Shown one piece after another: positions 9,253 through 16,520 of a stretch of 50,376 nt of DNA. The stretch's first letter is position 1; every line of letters starts with the position of its first letter. Position numbers and translations under genes: made by a program. This stretch comes from Lysobacter antibioticus (GTDB lineage Bacteria > Pseudomonadota > Gammaproteobacteria > Xanthomonadales > Xanthomonadaceae), in the NCBI RefSeq assembly GCF_000731095.1, contig NZ_JMTZ01000065.1:1-50376 (forward strand), written 5' to 3'. The notes below the pieces were generated by a model. It searched no databases, was not told the DNA's origin, and saw nothing but the letters and a program-made list of their open reading frames with translations.

Positions 9253-9726
9253 ATGCCGCACGGACTCGATGCCCTGCACGATTATCTGCCCGCACGTTTC
9301 AGCACCAGCGCCGACCTGCCGTGGATTCCGTCCTCGACCCCGGGCAAGGCCGCCAAGCCGCTGCGCTTCCTCGCCGGCGACCAGGGCTTCGTCGAGCTGC
9401 TGCGCATGGACCCGGGCGTGGTCATGCCGCTGCACCGCCACACCGGCGAGATCCATGCCTACAACCTCAGCGGCAGCCGGCTGTTGTGCACCGGCGAGCT
9501 GATCGGCCCCGGCGACTATGTCTATGAGCCGCCGGGCAATACCGACTGGTGGAAGATCGTCGGCGACGAACCGATGATCGCCCTGGTCGTGGTCATGGGT
9601 GCGGTCGAATTCCTCGGCCCCGGCGGCGTGGTGCGGATGCGCGCTACCGCCGAGACCCAACGCGCCGAGTACGAGCAGTACTGCCGCGAGCACGGGCTGC
9701 CGCCGCGCGATCTGATGGAGCGATGA
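9253..9726 (+). CDS. Cupin-domain protein of the 2,4'-dihydroxyacetophenone dioxygenase-like family
   Basis: A 157-residue single-domain cupin. The first cupin motif gives likely metal ligands H61 and H63 in PLHRHTGEIHAY, with E66 and H68 following; the second motif region is GPGDYVYEPPGNTDWW. The sequence resembles the 2,4'-dihydroxyacetophenone dioxygenase/ChrR-like cupin family, whose members bind iron or other divalent metals. GAGGA lies nine bases before the ATG. It follows the MBL-fold gene and ends convergent with the ArsR gene. The actual substrate cannot be read from sequence. Confidence 0.82.
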   Translation: MPHGLDALHDYLPARFSTSADLPWIPSSTPGKAAKPLRFLAGDQGFVELLRMDPGVVMPLHRHTGEIHAYNLSGSRLLCTGELIGPGDYVYEPPGNTDWWKIVGDEPMIALVVVMGAVEFLGPGGVVRMRATAETQRAEYEQYCREHGLPPRDLMER

Positions 9727-9734
9727 CCGGCGCC

Positions 9735-9751
9735 GCCGGCGCTGCGCCGGC
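9735..9751. terminator. Possible hairpin between convergent cupin and arsR genes
   Basis: Short GC-only inverted repeat GCCGGC...GCCGGC between two convergent genes. There is no T-run, so a terminator role is uncertain. Confidence 0.3.
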
Positions 9752-9773
9752 GAGCCTCGGCGGCCTCGGGGTC

Positions 9774-10133
9774 TCAGTCTTCGACGGAGGATTTAAGCCG
9801 CAGCAAGGCCTGGTCCCACTGCTGCGAGATCGCATCGAGCGAGCGCCGCGCCTCGTCCAGTTGCGCGGGCTCGAACTCCCACAAACGTTCGCGCCCGGCC
9901 TTGAGGTCGCGCACCAGGCCGGCCTCGGCCAAGACCTGCAGGTGCTTGGTCACCGCCTGGCGGCTGATGTCGGTGCCGCCGGTGAGTTGCGCGATCGACA
10001 TCGCACCGCCCGCGCACAAAGCCACGACCAGGCGCAGCCGCGTCTCGTCGCTGAGCGCGGCGAAGACCCGTGCCGATTTAGACAAAGCCGACTTGCGCAG
10101 GACCGGCGTTTTCGACGCGGCCCTAGCCGACAT
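9774..10133 (-). CDS. ArsR-family transcriptional regulator
   Basis: A 119-residue winged-helix repressor. The recognition helix region is DISRQAVTKHLQVLAEAGLV, preceded by ALSDETRLRLVVALCAGG. No metal-binding CxC motif of classical ArsR is present, placing it in the SdpR-like group that is commonly paired with an SRPBCC protein. Its ATG overlaps the end of the SRPBCC gene by 11 bp, so the two are translationally coupled, with the regulator second. It probably represses its own operon through the palindrome at 10623-10638. Confidence 0.92.
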   Translation of the reverse strand: MSARAASKTPVLRKSALSKSARVFAALSDETRLRLVVALCAGGAMSIAQLTGGTDISRQAVTKHLQVLAEAGLVRDLKAGRERLWEFEPAQLDEARRSLDAISQQWDQALLRLKSSVED

Positions 10134-10578
10134 AGCGTTCGATGTTCTTCATCTGCTCGTCCCAGCCGCCGCTGTTCATGCGGAAGGCTTCGTCGCGGCG
10201 CGAGGCCGGCACGCGGTCGAAACCGGACTCGACCACGCGCAACAAGGTGCCGCCGTCGACCTCTTCGAGAGTGAACTCGACCAGGGTCGGCGCTTCCTGC
10301 GAGTAGTCGACCTCGGCATCGACCGCATAGGGATGCCAATGGAAGGACAGCAGGCGTTCGGGCTCGACGCGCTGGACTTCGACCTGCATCAGCAGGTGCT
10401 CGTAGCCCGGATAGGTGATGTAGCCCTGGGTGGTCTGCCCGGGCACGAAGCGCTGGCCTTTGAGGCGGACGCCGAACCATTCGCCGAAGGACTCGGCGTC
10501 CGCCAAGGCCCGCCAGACCCGCGAGCGCGGCGCCTTCAGCAGGATCTGCTTCTCGATGCGATCGGTGGATGCGTTCAT
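10123..10578 (-). CDS. SRPBCC (AHSA1/START-like) domain protein
   Basis: A 151-residue protein of the AHSA1 branch of the SRPBCC ligand-binding fold: IEKQILLKAPRSRVWRALAD at the start, FGEWFGVRL, and a C-terminal WDEQMKNIERYVG. These proteins form a hydrophobic cavity; their ligand is generally unknown. Start 10578 is set by the Shine-Dalgarno GGAGGT twelve bases upstream; an in-frame codon at 10626 lies before it. First gene of an operon with the overlapping ArsR regulator. Confidence 0.9.
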   Translation of the reverse strand: MNASTDRIEKQILLKAPRSRVWRALADAESFGEWFGVRLKGQRFVPGQTTQGYITYPGYEHLLMQVEVQRVEPERLLSFHWHPYAVDAEVDYSQEAPTLVEFTLEEVDGGTLLRVVESGFDRVPASRRDEAFRMNSGGWDEQMKNIERYVG

Positions 10579-10622
10579 GGTCGTACCTCCGACCCGGAGG
10601 CTAGTCCCGCCCGCAACGAAAT

Positions 10623-10638
10623 GCAACCATTTGGTTGC
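10623..10638 (-). promoter_or_regulatory. Probable ArsR-family operator
   Basis: GCAACC-ATTT-GGTTGC, a perfect palindrome 45 bp upstream of the SRPBCC start codon, overlapping where the core promoter should be. Similar CAACC-N4-GGTTG sites precede related ArsR/SRPBCC operons as I recall, so autoregulation is likely. Confidence 0.6.
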
Positions 10639-10695
10639 CTTACATCGCCACCGCGGCGATCAGGCCGCTCGCCGCCACCGGACCCGCGCCCCGGC

Positions 10696-11538
10696 TCAAG
10701 CCCCGAGCGATCCGTCCTGCAGGGCGCGGCACAGCTGCGCGGTGGCCTCGTCCATCGGGAAACAGCACTCCACGTGCAATTCGTCGATGGTGACGTCGCG
10801 CGGGGTGCCGAAGGTGGTGATGGTGGAGAAGAAACGCAGTTCGTGTTCGTCGCGGCGCAGGATCGTGGTCAGCAACGGCGACGGCGCCGCATCGAACTGG
10901 CGCCGGCGCCAATGGCTCGGCACCCCGGGATAGGCCATGGCTTCGTCGAGCAAGGCGCGCGCCGCGCTGTCGCCGGGCGTGGCCGCGACGGCGGTATGCA
11001 AGTGACGGATCAGCTCGCCGGCCACCTCCTCCCAGTTGGCGACCGCCGGACGCAGATCCTCGGGGTCGAAGATCTGCCGGATCATGTTGGCGTGGCGGTT
11101 CGGGCGACCGCGCATGACGAAGGCATTGGTGCGCACCGCAGCCTCGTTGGCCATCAACACGTCCCAGTGCCGGTTCAACAGGAACGCCGGATACGGCTCC
11201 TGCTGCTTGAGGATGAATTCGATCGCGCGCCGGATCTGGGCGAACTCGGGCGTCGCCAACGCGGTCTCGGGGTACTTCGGCGCGAAGCCGGCCGCGACCA
11301 GCAACGCATTGCGTTCGCGCAGCGGCATGTCGAGGGCGTCGGCGAGCTTGACGATCATCTCGCGGCTCGGCTGCGACTTGCCGGTCTCCACATAGCTCAG
11401 ATGACGGGCCGATACGCCCGCGTCCAGGGCCAGGTCCAGTTGGCTCCAGCGCCGGACCGCGCGCCACTCGCGCAGCAGCGCGCCGACACTCTGGTTGCGC
11501 GGGCCGGTCTTCGGATTCGTAGCGAGGGCCATGTTCAT
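10696..11538 (-). CDS. XRE-family regulator with MmyB-like ligand-binding domain
   Basis: A 280-residue regulator. An XRE helix-turn-helix spans about residues 15-75 (WSQLDLALDAGVSARHLSYV followed by ETGKSQPSRE), and the rest is an MmyB-like PAS-type domain (ILKQQEPYPAFLLNRHWDVLMAN, then FFSTITTFGTPRDVTIDEL). Such regulators typically control an adjacent enzyme gene in response to a small molecule. Two ATG codons (11538 and 11532) could serve as start. It is divergent from an exported alpha/beta hydrolase with a clear 19-bp palindrome in between. Confidence 0.92.
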   Translation of the reverse strand: MNMALATNPKTGPRNQSVGALLREWRAVRRWSQLDLALDAGVSARHLSYVETGKSQPSREMIVKLADALDMPLRERNALLVAAGFAPKYPETALATPEFAQIRRAIEFILKQQEPYPAFLLNRHWDVLMANEAAVRTNAFVMRGRPNRHANMIRQIFDPEDLRPAVANWEEVAGELIRHLHTAVAATPGDSAARALLDEAMAYPGVPSHWRRRQFDAAPSPLLTTILRRDEHELRFFSTITTFGTPRDVTIDELHVECCFPMDEATAQLCRALQDGSLGA

Positions 11539-11571
11539 GCGGCCATGATAGGAGCCGGCTTCAGTCAAAAC

Positions 11572-11590
11572 CATGACCTCGCAGGTCATG
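11572..11590. promoter_or_regulatory. Operator palindrome between XRE regulator and hydrolase
   Basis: CATGACCT-CGC-AGGTCATG, perfect 8-bp arms, 34 bp from the regulator start and 91 bp from the hydrolase start. A second smaller palindrome TTGCA-CC-TGCAA follows directly. Placement supports binding by the XRE regulator; this is inference. Confidence 0.6.
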
Positions 11591-11680
11591 CAAATTGCAC
11601 CTGCAACGTCATTGCCGGCATGACTGCCGATCTCGATCATCGCCTCCCATCGAAACGCCCGTCCGGGCCTGGGAGACGAC

Positions 11681-12664
11681 ATGAACCGCAGAACCTTCAT
11701 CCAACTCGGCGTCGGCGCAGCCAGCGTCGGCCTGCTCGGCGCTTGCGCCACCGGCCTGACCGGCGCCGGCGCCACCGCCGCCGATACCGCGCCGTGGAAC
11801 GCGGCGGCGTTCCATGCCGCGCGCCGCTTCGTCGCGACCTCGTTCGGCGAGATCGCCTACGTCGAGCGCGGCCAGGGGCCGGCGGCCCTGTTCCTGCACG
11901 GCTTCCCGCTCAACAGCTTCCAGTGGCGCGGCGCGATGGCCTATCTGGCGCCGTACCGCCGTTGCATCGCCGCGGACTTCATGGGCCTGGGCTATACGCG
12001 GGTCGCCGCAGGCCAGAGCGTCGCGCCGGACGCGCAGGTCGACATGCTCGCGACCTTGCTCGACCGGCTCGGCATCGACAGCGTCGACCTGATCGCCAAC
12101 GACAGCGGCGGCGCGGTCGCGCAGATGTTCCTGGTCAAGTATCCGCAGCGCGTGCGCAGCATGCTGCTGACCAACTGCGACGTCGAGAACGACAGCCCGC
12201 CGGCCGCGGTGGTGCCGGTGATCGAAGCCGCACGCCGCGGCCGCTTCGCCCTGGAAACGTTTCCGCCGCAACTGGCCGACCATGCCTTCGCCCGTTCGGA
12301 AAAGGGCATCGGCGTACAGTGCTTCACCTATCCCGATCATCCGAGCGACGAAGCGATCGAGACCTACTTCACCCCGCTGGTGAGCACGCCGCAACGCGTG
12401 CAGCTCACCGACGCCTATGCGATGGGGCTGGACCCGAACCCGCTCGCCGGCATCGAGGCGGCACTGAAGCGCTGCACGCAACCGGTGCGGATCGTCTGGG
12501 GCACCGGCGACACGATCTTCTCGCCGGCCAGCCCGCATTACCTGGACCGCTTGTTCCCGAAGTCGCGCGGCATCCGCTTCATCGAAGGCGCGAAACTGTT
12601 CTACCCGGAAGAGTTTCCGGAAGTGATCGCGCACGAAGCGCGCCAGCTCTGGGCGACGCTCTGA
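11681..12664 (+). CDS. Exported alpha/beta-hydrolase, haloalkane-dehalogenase-like, with Tat/lipoprotein-type signal
   Basis: A 327-residue protein. The N terminus has a twin arginine (NRRTFIQLG) and ends in the lipobox LLGAC, with C22 as possible lipidation site, so it is probably a Tat-exported lipoprotein or periplasmic enzyme. The alpha/beta-hydrolase core shows the oxyanion HGFPLNSFQWR, and the nucleophile elbow reads ANDSGG, putting Asp141 where most relatives have Ser; this is the haloalkane dehalogenase/epoxide hydrolase style. D277 (GTGDTIF) fits the acid. The position of the catalytic histidine near the C terminus reads GAKLFYPEE, with leucine at 306. Activity is therefore uncertain. 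Controlled probably by the divergent XRE regulator. Confidence 0.88.
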   Translation: MNRRTFIQLGVGAASVGLLGACATGLTGAGATAADTAPWNAAAFHAARRFVATSFGEIAYVERGQGPAALFLHGFPLNSFQWRGAMAYLAPYRRCIAADFMGLGYTRVAAGQSVAPDAQVDMLATLLDRLGIDSVDLIANDSGGAVAQMFLVKYPQRVRSMLLTNCDVENDSPPAAVVPVIEAARRGRFALETFPPQLADHAFARSEKGIGVQCFTYPDHPSDEAIETYFTPLVSTPQRVQLTDAYAMGLDPNPLAGIEAALKRCTQPVRIVWGTGDTIFSPASPHYLDRLFPKSRGIRFIEGAKLFYPEEFPEVIAHEARQLWATL

Positions 12665-13221
12665 TCGCAGCGAAATCTGCGTCGTATCCGTATGACGTTT
12701 GTCATCAATCGTGGCCGCGCCGGCGCGTTGCGACGACAACGATGAAGTTCATGCCTGGCCATCGCCAGGCTCGTGTCTCGACTACGACGGCGGCGCAATG
12801 CCGCCGTCGCGCGTATCGCAGCGGCCCTCGATGCGCCGTTGGTACGCTCTTGCGATCCGTCCATCGGTTTCGCCTTGTCTCTGCGTACAGCAACCGCCAT
12901 TACGCTGTCGTGCAAGGTCGCCGCGCCATCGCGTCGCCGCTCACGCCGCCGTCCGCGCATCGCGCTTGCAACCCTGCGTACGATCGCGGCATCAATGTCA
13001 GCAAGCCCACTCACTGCGCCGCCTTCGATGCCCTCACCGCTGCGTTTCCGAAACGAACGTCATTCGCCCGGCCCGGTTGCGGACGCACGCGCCAGTCCGC
13101 CGCCGTGGCGTCCGCCGCGCGCGCCGCCCGACCCCGGCTTCGATACCCGGATGTGTTTATTTGTACGGTCCCGACGAGCACCACCCGCCGGCGCTACCAT
13201 GCCGGCTCGCATGAGGTGGCC
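12665..13221. other. Gene-free region before the RstAB-like operon
   Basis: A 557-bp stretch with open frames of low-complexity arginine/proline composition but no credible gene. It holds a perfect 10-bp hairpin (12785-12794 with 12800-12809), a GTTTC-C-GAAAC palindrome near 13043, and relatively AT-rich sequence near 13150-13170 that may contain the promoter of the two-component operon. Confidence 0.6.
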
Positions 13222-13920
13222 ATGAATAAAGTCCTGCTGATAGAGGACGACGCCCGACTGGCCGGGCTGATATCCGAATACCTGCAACGCTACGACTTTC
13301 AAACCTCGGTGGTACTGCGCGGGGACCAGGCGCTGACCGCGATCGAGGACGATCCACCCGACGTCATCGTGCTCGACCTGATGCTGCCCGGCATGGACGG
13401 CTTCGACGTCTGTCGCCAGATCCGCAAGCAGTCGAGTCTGCCGATCGTGATGCTGACCGCGCGCGGCGATCTGTTCGATCAGGTCACCGGCCTGGAGGTC
13501 GGCGCCGACGACTACGTCCTCAAGCCGGTCGAGCCGCGGCTGTTGCTGGCGCGATTGCGCGCCATCCTGCGCCGCAGCCAGGCGCGGCCGCAACCCAACG
13601 GCTCCTCGATGCTGCTGTACGGTGGCCTGCAGATCGACATGACCGCGCGTCAGGTGCGCTGGAAAGGCCAGGAGATCGACCTCAAGACCGCCGACTACAA
13701 CCTGTTCGTGATCCTGGCCCAGGCCGCCGGCCGCGTGCTCAATCGCGACGAGTTGCTGCGGCGCTGGCGCGGGATCGGCTTCGACGGCGTCGACCGCACC
13801 GTCGACGTCAGCATCTCGCGCCTGCGCCGGCATTTCGGCGACGACGCCAACGAGCCGCGCAAGATCAAGACCGTATGGGGCCGCGGTTACCTGTTCAGTC
13901 CGATCGCCTGGGAGGACTGA
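13222..13920 (+). CDS. OmpR-family response regulator, RstA-like
   Basis: A 232-residue response regulator. The receiver has acidic residues E8-D10, phosphoacceptor D52 in VIVLDLMLPGMDG and K101 in DDYVLKPVEP. A winged-helix OmpR-type DNA-binding domain follows, with RTVDVSISRLRRHFG and KTVWGRGYLF. The C-terminal end (YLFSPIAWED) and the overall match are close to E. coli RstA (YLFAPHAWE). ATG 13222 has GAGGTGG just upstream; open reading extends far 5' but has no support. Its stop abuts the start codon of the sensor kinase, so the two are coupled. Confidence 0.93.
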   Translation: MNKVLLIEDDARLAGLISEYLQRYDFQTSVVLRGDQALTAIEDDPPDVIVLDLMLPGMDGFDVCRQIRKQSSLPIVMLTARGDLFDQVTGLEVGADDYVLKPVEPRLLLARLRAILRRSQARPQPNGSSMLLYGGLQIDMTARQVRWKGQEIDLKTADYNLFVILAQAAGRVLNRDELLRRWRGIGFDGVDRTVDVSISRLRRHFGDDANEPRKIKTVWGRGYLFSPIAWED

Positions 13921-15297
13921 ATGTTCGCGATGCTGGTGCGGCTGTATCTGACCGTGGCCGGCCTGCTGTTGTGCTCGATGCTGTTGGTGCAGCAAGCCTT
14001 TCCGTATCTGTTCCCGGACCAGTACTCGCAATCGGCGCGGCACGAGTTCAGCGGCGAGCTGGCGCTGCTACGCGAGCACCTGCGCGGCGTCGGCATCGGC
14101 GAATTGCCCGAGCGCATCGCCGCGCTCAACCGCAGCAACCCGGACCGCTACAGCGTGCTGTCGCCGGCGATGGCGCTGCGCCTGCCGTCGCGTGTGCTGG
14201 CCGAACTGGCCGCCACCGGCACCGCCAGCGACCACGTCAGCACCGAGCATCACCACGTCTATGTCCGCCTCGACCACGGCGACGTGGTCCAGATCAGCTA
14301 CGACGAAAGCGATTTCCCGATCCGCTACATCGCCTATGCCACCGTGTTCGCGATGGTGCTGGTCGGCCTGATGATCTGGCTGCAGCCGCATTGGCGCGAC
14401 CTGGAGCAGTTGCGCGACGCCGCCGCGCGCTTCGGCGACGGCGACCTCAACGCCCGCGCACGCCTGCCGGGCGGCTCGTCGATCCGCCAGCTGTGCGTCT
14501 ACTTCAACAACATGGCCGACCAGATCGGCTGCCTGATCCAGTCGCAGCGCGACATGGTCAACGCCGCCTCGCACGAGCTGCGCACGCCGATCACCCGCCT
14601 GGAGTTCGGCCTGGCCAACCTCGGCGACACCCTCGACGACCGGGTGGCGCGTGCGCGCGTGCACGCCTTGCGCTGCGACGTCGAAGAACTCGACCTGCTG
14701 GTCGGCGAACTGTTGACCCTGGGCATGCTCGAACGCAGCGGCCCGATGCCGGCGTTGGAGCGCATCGACCTGTCCGCGTTCCTGCGCGCCTCGACCGGCG
14801 TGTCGGCCGAGGAGCTGCGCATCCGCACCACCTATATCGAATGGGCGCTCGCCCCGGCGCTGAAAGAGGTCGTGGTCGAGCCGCGCAGCCTCGGCCGCGC
14901 CTTCTCCAACCTCATGCGCAACGCCCTGCGCTATGCCGACGGCACCATCCGGGTCGGCGCCGAAGCGGTCGAGCACGGTTGGCAGTTGGTGGTCGAGGAC
15001 GACGGCGTCGGCATCCCGCCGGAAGACCGCCTGCGCGTGTTCGAACCGTTCTATCGCCTCGACCGCAGCCGCGACCGCGCCACCGGCGGCTTCGGGCTGG
15101 GCCTCAGCATCGTGCGCCAGGTGATCGACCGCCACGGCGGCGAGGTCCACATCGAGAGCTCGCCGCTGGGCGGCGCGCGCTTCGTCATGCGCATTCCCTG
15201 GCACCAGCCCGGCGAGTGGCGCGGCCGCAACCGCCCCCCGCGCGAAGAACCCGCGGCGGACGCCGGCCACCTCGAGCACTCGTTTCATCTGCAATGA
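13921..15297 (+). CDS. Sensor histidine kinase, RstB-like
   Basis: A 458-residue inner-membrane kinase, partner of the preceding regulator. Transmembrane segments lie near residues 5-27 and 135-155 with a periplasmic sensor region of about 105 residues between them; a HAMP domain follows, then the phosphoacceptor H218 in ASHELRTP, and a HATPase domain with the N box NLMRNALRYAD and G boxes DDGVGIP and GFGLGLSIV. The stimulus is unknown; E. coli RstB is linked to PhoPQ and envelope stress. The ATG directly follows the stop of the regulator gene. Confidence 0.93.
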   Translation: MFAMLVRLYLTVAGLLLCSMLLVQQAFPYLFPDQYSQSARHEFSGELALLREHLRGVGIGELPERIAALNRSNPDRYSVLSPAMALRLPSRVLAELAATGTASDHVSTEHHHVYVRLDHGDVVQISYDESDFPIRYIAYATVFAMVLVGLMIWLQPHWRDLEQLRDAAARFGDGDLNARARLPGGSSIRQLCVYFNNMADQIGCLIQSQRDMVNAASHELRTPITRLEFGLANLGDTLDDRVARARVHALRCDVEELDLLVGELLTLGMLERSGPMPALERIDLSAFLRASTGVSAEELRIRTTYIEWALAPALKEVVVEPRSLGRAFSNLMRNALRYADGTIRVGAEAVEHGWQLVVEDDGVGIPPEDRLRVFEPFYRLDRSRDRATGGFGLGLSIVRQVIDRHGGEVHIESSPLGGARFVMRIPWHQPGEWRGRNRPPREEPAADAGHLEHSFHLQ

Positions 15298-15338
15298 TCG
15301 GCGCCGAAAGGATCGGCGCCGAGCGCTGACCCCTTTTT
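15298..15338 (+). terminator. Terminator-like repeat after the two-component operon
   Basis: The self-complementary decamer TCGGCGCCGA occurs twice (15298-15307 and 15313-15322), able to form a 10-bp stem with loop AAGGA; five T residues follow at 15334-15338 after an 11-base gap. Termination is plausible though the spacing is long. Confidence 0.5.
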
Positions 15339-15399
15339 CCGGCGCAGTGCGTTAACCCATGCGCAGGCCGCCAATGACGGCGGCCGGGAAGGAACCGAT

Positions 15400-15843
15400 A
15401 TGCATATGGAAATGAATGCCCTCGACGACGTCGAGTCGCAGGTCCTCGACCTCGCCAACCAGGCCATCGGCCATCAGGCCGGCGGCGATTACCGCCAGGC
15501 CGCCCAGCACTGGGCGCAGGCCATCGCCTTGGCCGACACCGGCATGCACGACGACGAGATCCGCTACTGGCTGCGCAGCGGCATCGCCGACGCCCACTAC
15601 CGGCTCGGCCAGGACGAAGCCTGCATCGCCGCGGCGCGCGAGGCGCGCGCCTGGTGCCGGCAGAACCAGGCGCCGCTGGCGGCCTTGCTGCTGGGTCAGG
15701 CGCTGTACCGCAGCGGACGCGTGCAGGCGGCGCTGGAAGCCCTCGACGAGGCGCGCGGCATGATCGGCGCGGAGTTCCTCGACGCGATCGACCACGCCCA
15801 TCGCGACGCCATCGCCGAGCTCATGACCGCCCGCGCCGCCTGA
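15400..15843 (+). CDS. Small TPR-like protein
   Basis: A 147-residue, all-helical soluble protein with tetratricopeptide-like repeats: QAGGDYRQAAQHWAQAIALA, RYWLRSGIADAHYRLGQDEA and QALYRSGRVQAALEALDEAR each show the alternating small/large pattern. No catalytic motif and no signal peptide. It is probably a protein-interaction scaffold; the partner is unknown. AAGGA lies at a suitable distance before the ATG. It stands alone between the two-component operon and a convergent TetR gene. Confidence 0.78.
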   Translation: MHMEMNALDDVESQVLDLANQAIGHQAGGDYRQAAQHWAQAIALADTGMHDDEIRYWLRSGIADAHYRLGQDEACIAAAREARAWCRQNQAPLAALLLGQALYRSGRVQAALEALDEARGMIGAEFLDAIDHAHRDAIAELMTARAA

Positions 15844-15864
15844 TCGCGAGGCTGCGCGGCGGGC

Positions 15865-16488
15865 TCAGAAGCGCGCCCACCATTGCACCGAGCGCTCGAA
15901 GTAACCGATCAGGGTCTGCACCAGGCGTTGCCGGTCCTGCGGCTCGCCGCAGGCAATGACCCGGTCGACCGCGCTGTGCATGGCGGTGAAGAAGATCACC
16001 GCGGTCAGGCGTGGGTCCGGCGCGGCCCAGACCCGCGCTGCGATGCCGCCTTCGAGCAACTCGACCAGTTGATCGACGACCGGGTTCTCCTGCATCGCAT
16101 GGCGGTCGTGGGTGCGCAGGTCGTGGAAGACGACGTCGTGCAGCGCGACCTGGTCGAGATATCCTTCGACCGCGCTCTGCACCCAGGCGCGCAGGCGTGC
16201 CGGCCAATCGTTGGGCCGGCAGCGGTCCATGGCCTCGTGGAGACGGACGCGAAAGCCCTCGACGAAACGCTGCTGCAAGGCCAGCAGCACATGCTCGCGG
16301 CTGGCGAAGTGGTCGCGCAGCACGCGCAGTTCCAGGCCGGCGCCGGCGGCGATGTCGGCCAGGGCGACGCGCTCGGTGCCGCGCTCGACGAACAGGCGCG
16401 CGGCGACGTCCAGCAGCGCTTCGCGGGTCGGGGCGGCGGCCGCGGCGAAGGCGGGCTGGGGCAGAGCAAACGCTGACGGGGACGGCAT
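15865..16488 (-). CDS. TetR-family transcriptional regulator
   Basis: A 207-residue regulator. The helix-turn-helix spans about residues 22-68 (TREALLDVAARLFVERG, then DIAAGAGLELRVLRDHFASREH). The C-terminal ligand-binding part is hydrophobic and unassigned. The start follows a low-complexity leader. A Fur-box-like palindrome lies 14 bp before the start codon, suggesting iron-responsive expression. It faces away from the NRPS gene across a 770-bp gap, so it may control that gene; this is inference. Confidence 0.9.
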   Translation of the reverse strand: MPSPSAFALPQPAFAAAAAPTREALLDVAARLFVERGTERVALADIAAGAGLELRVLRDHFASREHVLLALQQRFVEGFRVRLHEAMDRCRPNDWPARLRAWVQSAVEGYLDQVALHDVVFHDLRTHDRHAMQENPVVDQLVELLEGGIAARVWAAPDPRLTAVIFFTAMHSAVDRVIACGEPQDRQRLVQTLIGYFERSVQWWARF

Positions 16489-16499
16489 CGACCGGCCTC

Positions 16500-16520
16500 A
16501 AATGAGAATGGCTCTCATCA
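16500..16520 (-). promoter_or_regulatory. Fur-box-like palindrome
   Basis: ATGAGA-ATGGC-TCTCAT (16502-16518) inside AT-richer flanks. The half AATGAGAAT is typical of Fur boxes. It is adjacent to the TetR start codon and about 740 bp from the NRPS start. Confidence 0.55.

Noticed and set aside
12773-13225. A 150-codon frame in the gap before the two-component operon
   Set aside because: Arg/Pro/Ser-rich composition typical of a shadow frame, no ribosome binding site, overlaps the regulator start.
9901-13920. A single 1,339-codon plus-strand frame covering several genes
   Set aside because: Only its last 233 codons are a real gene (the RstA-like regulator); the rest overlaps well-supported genes on both strands.
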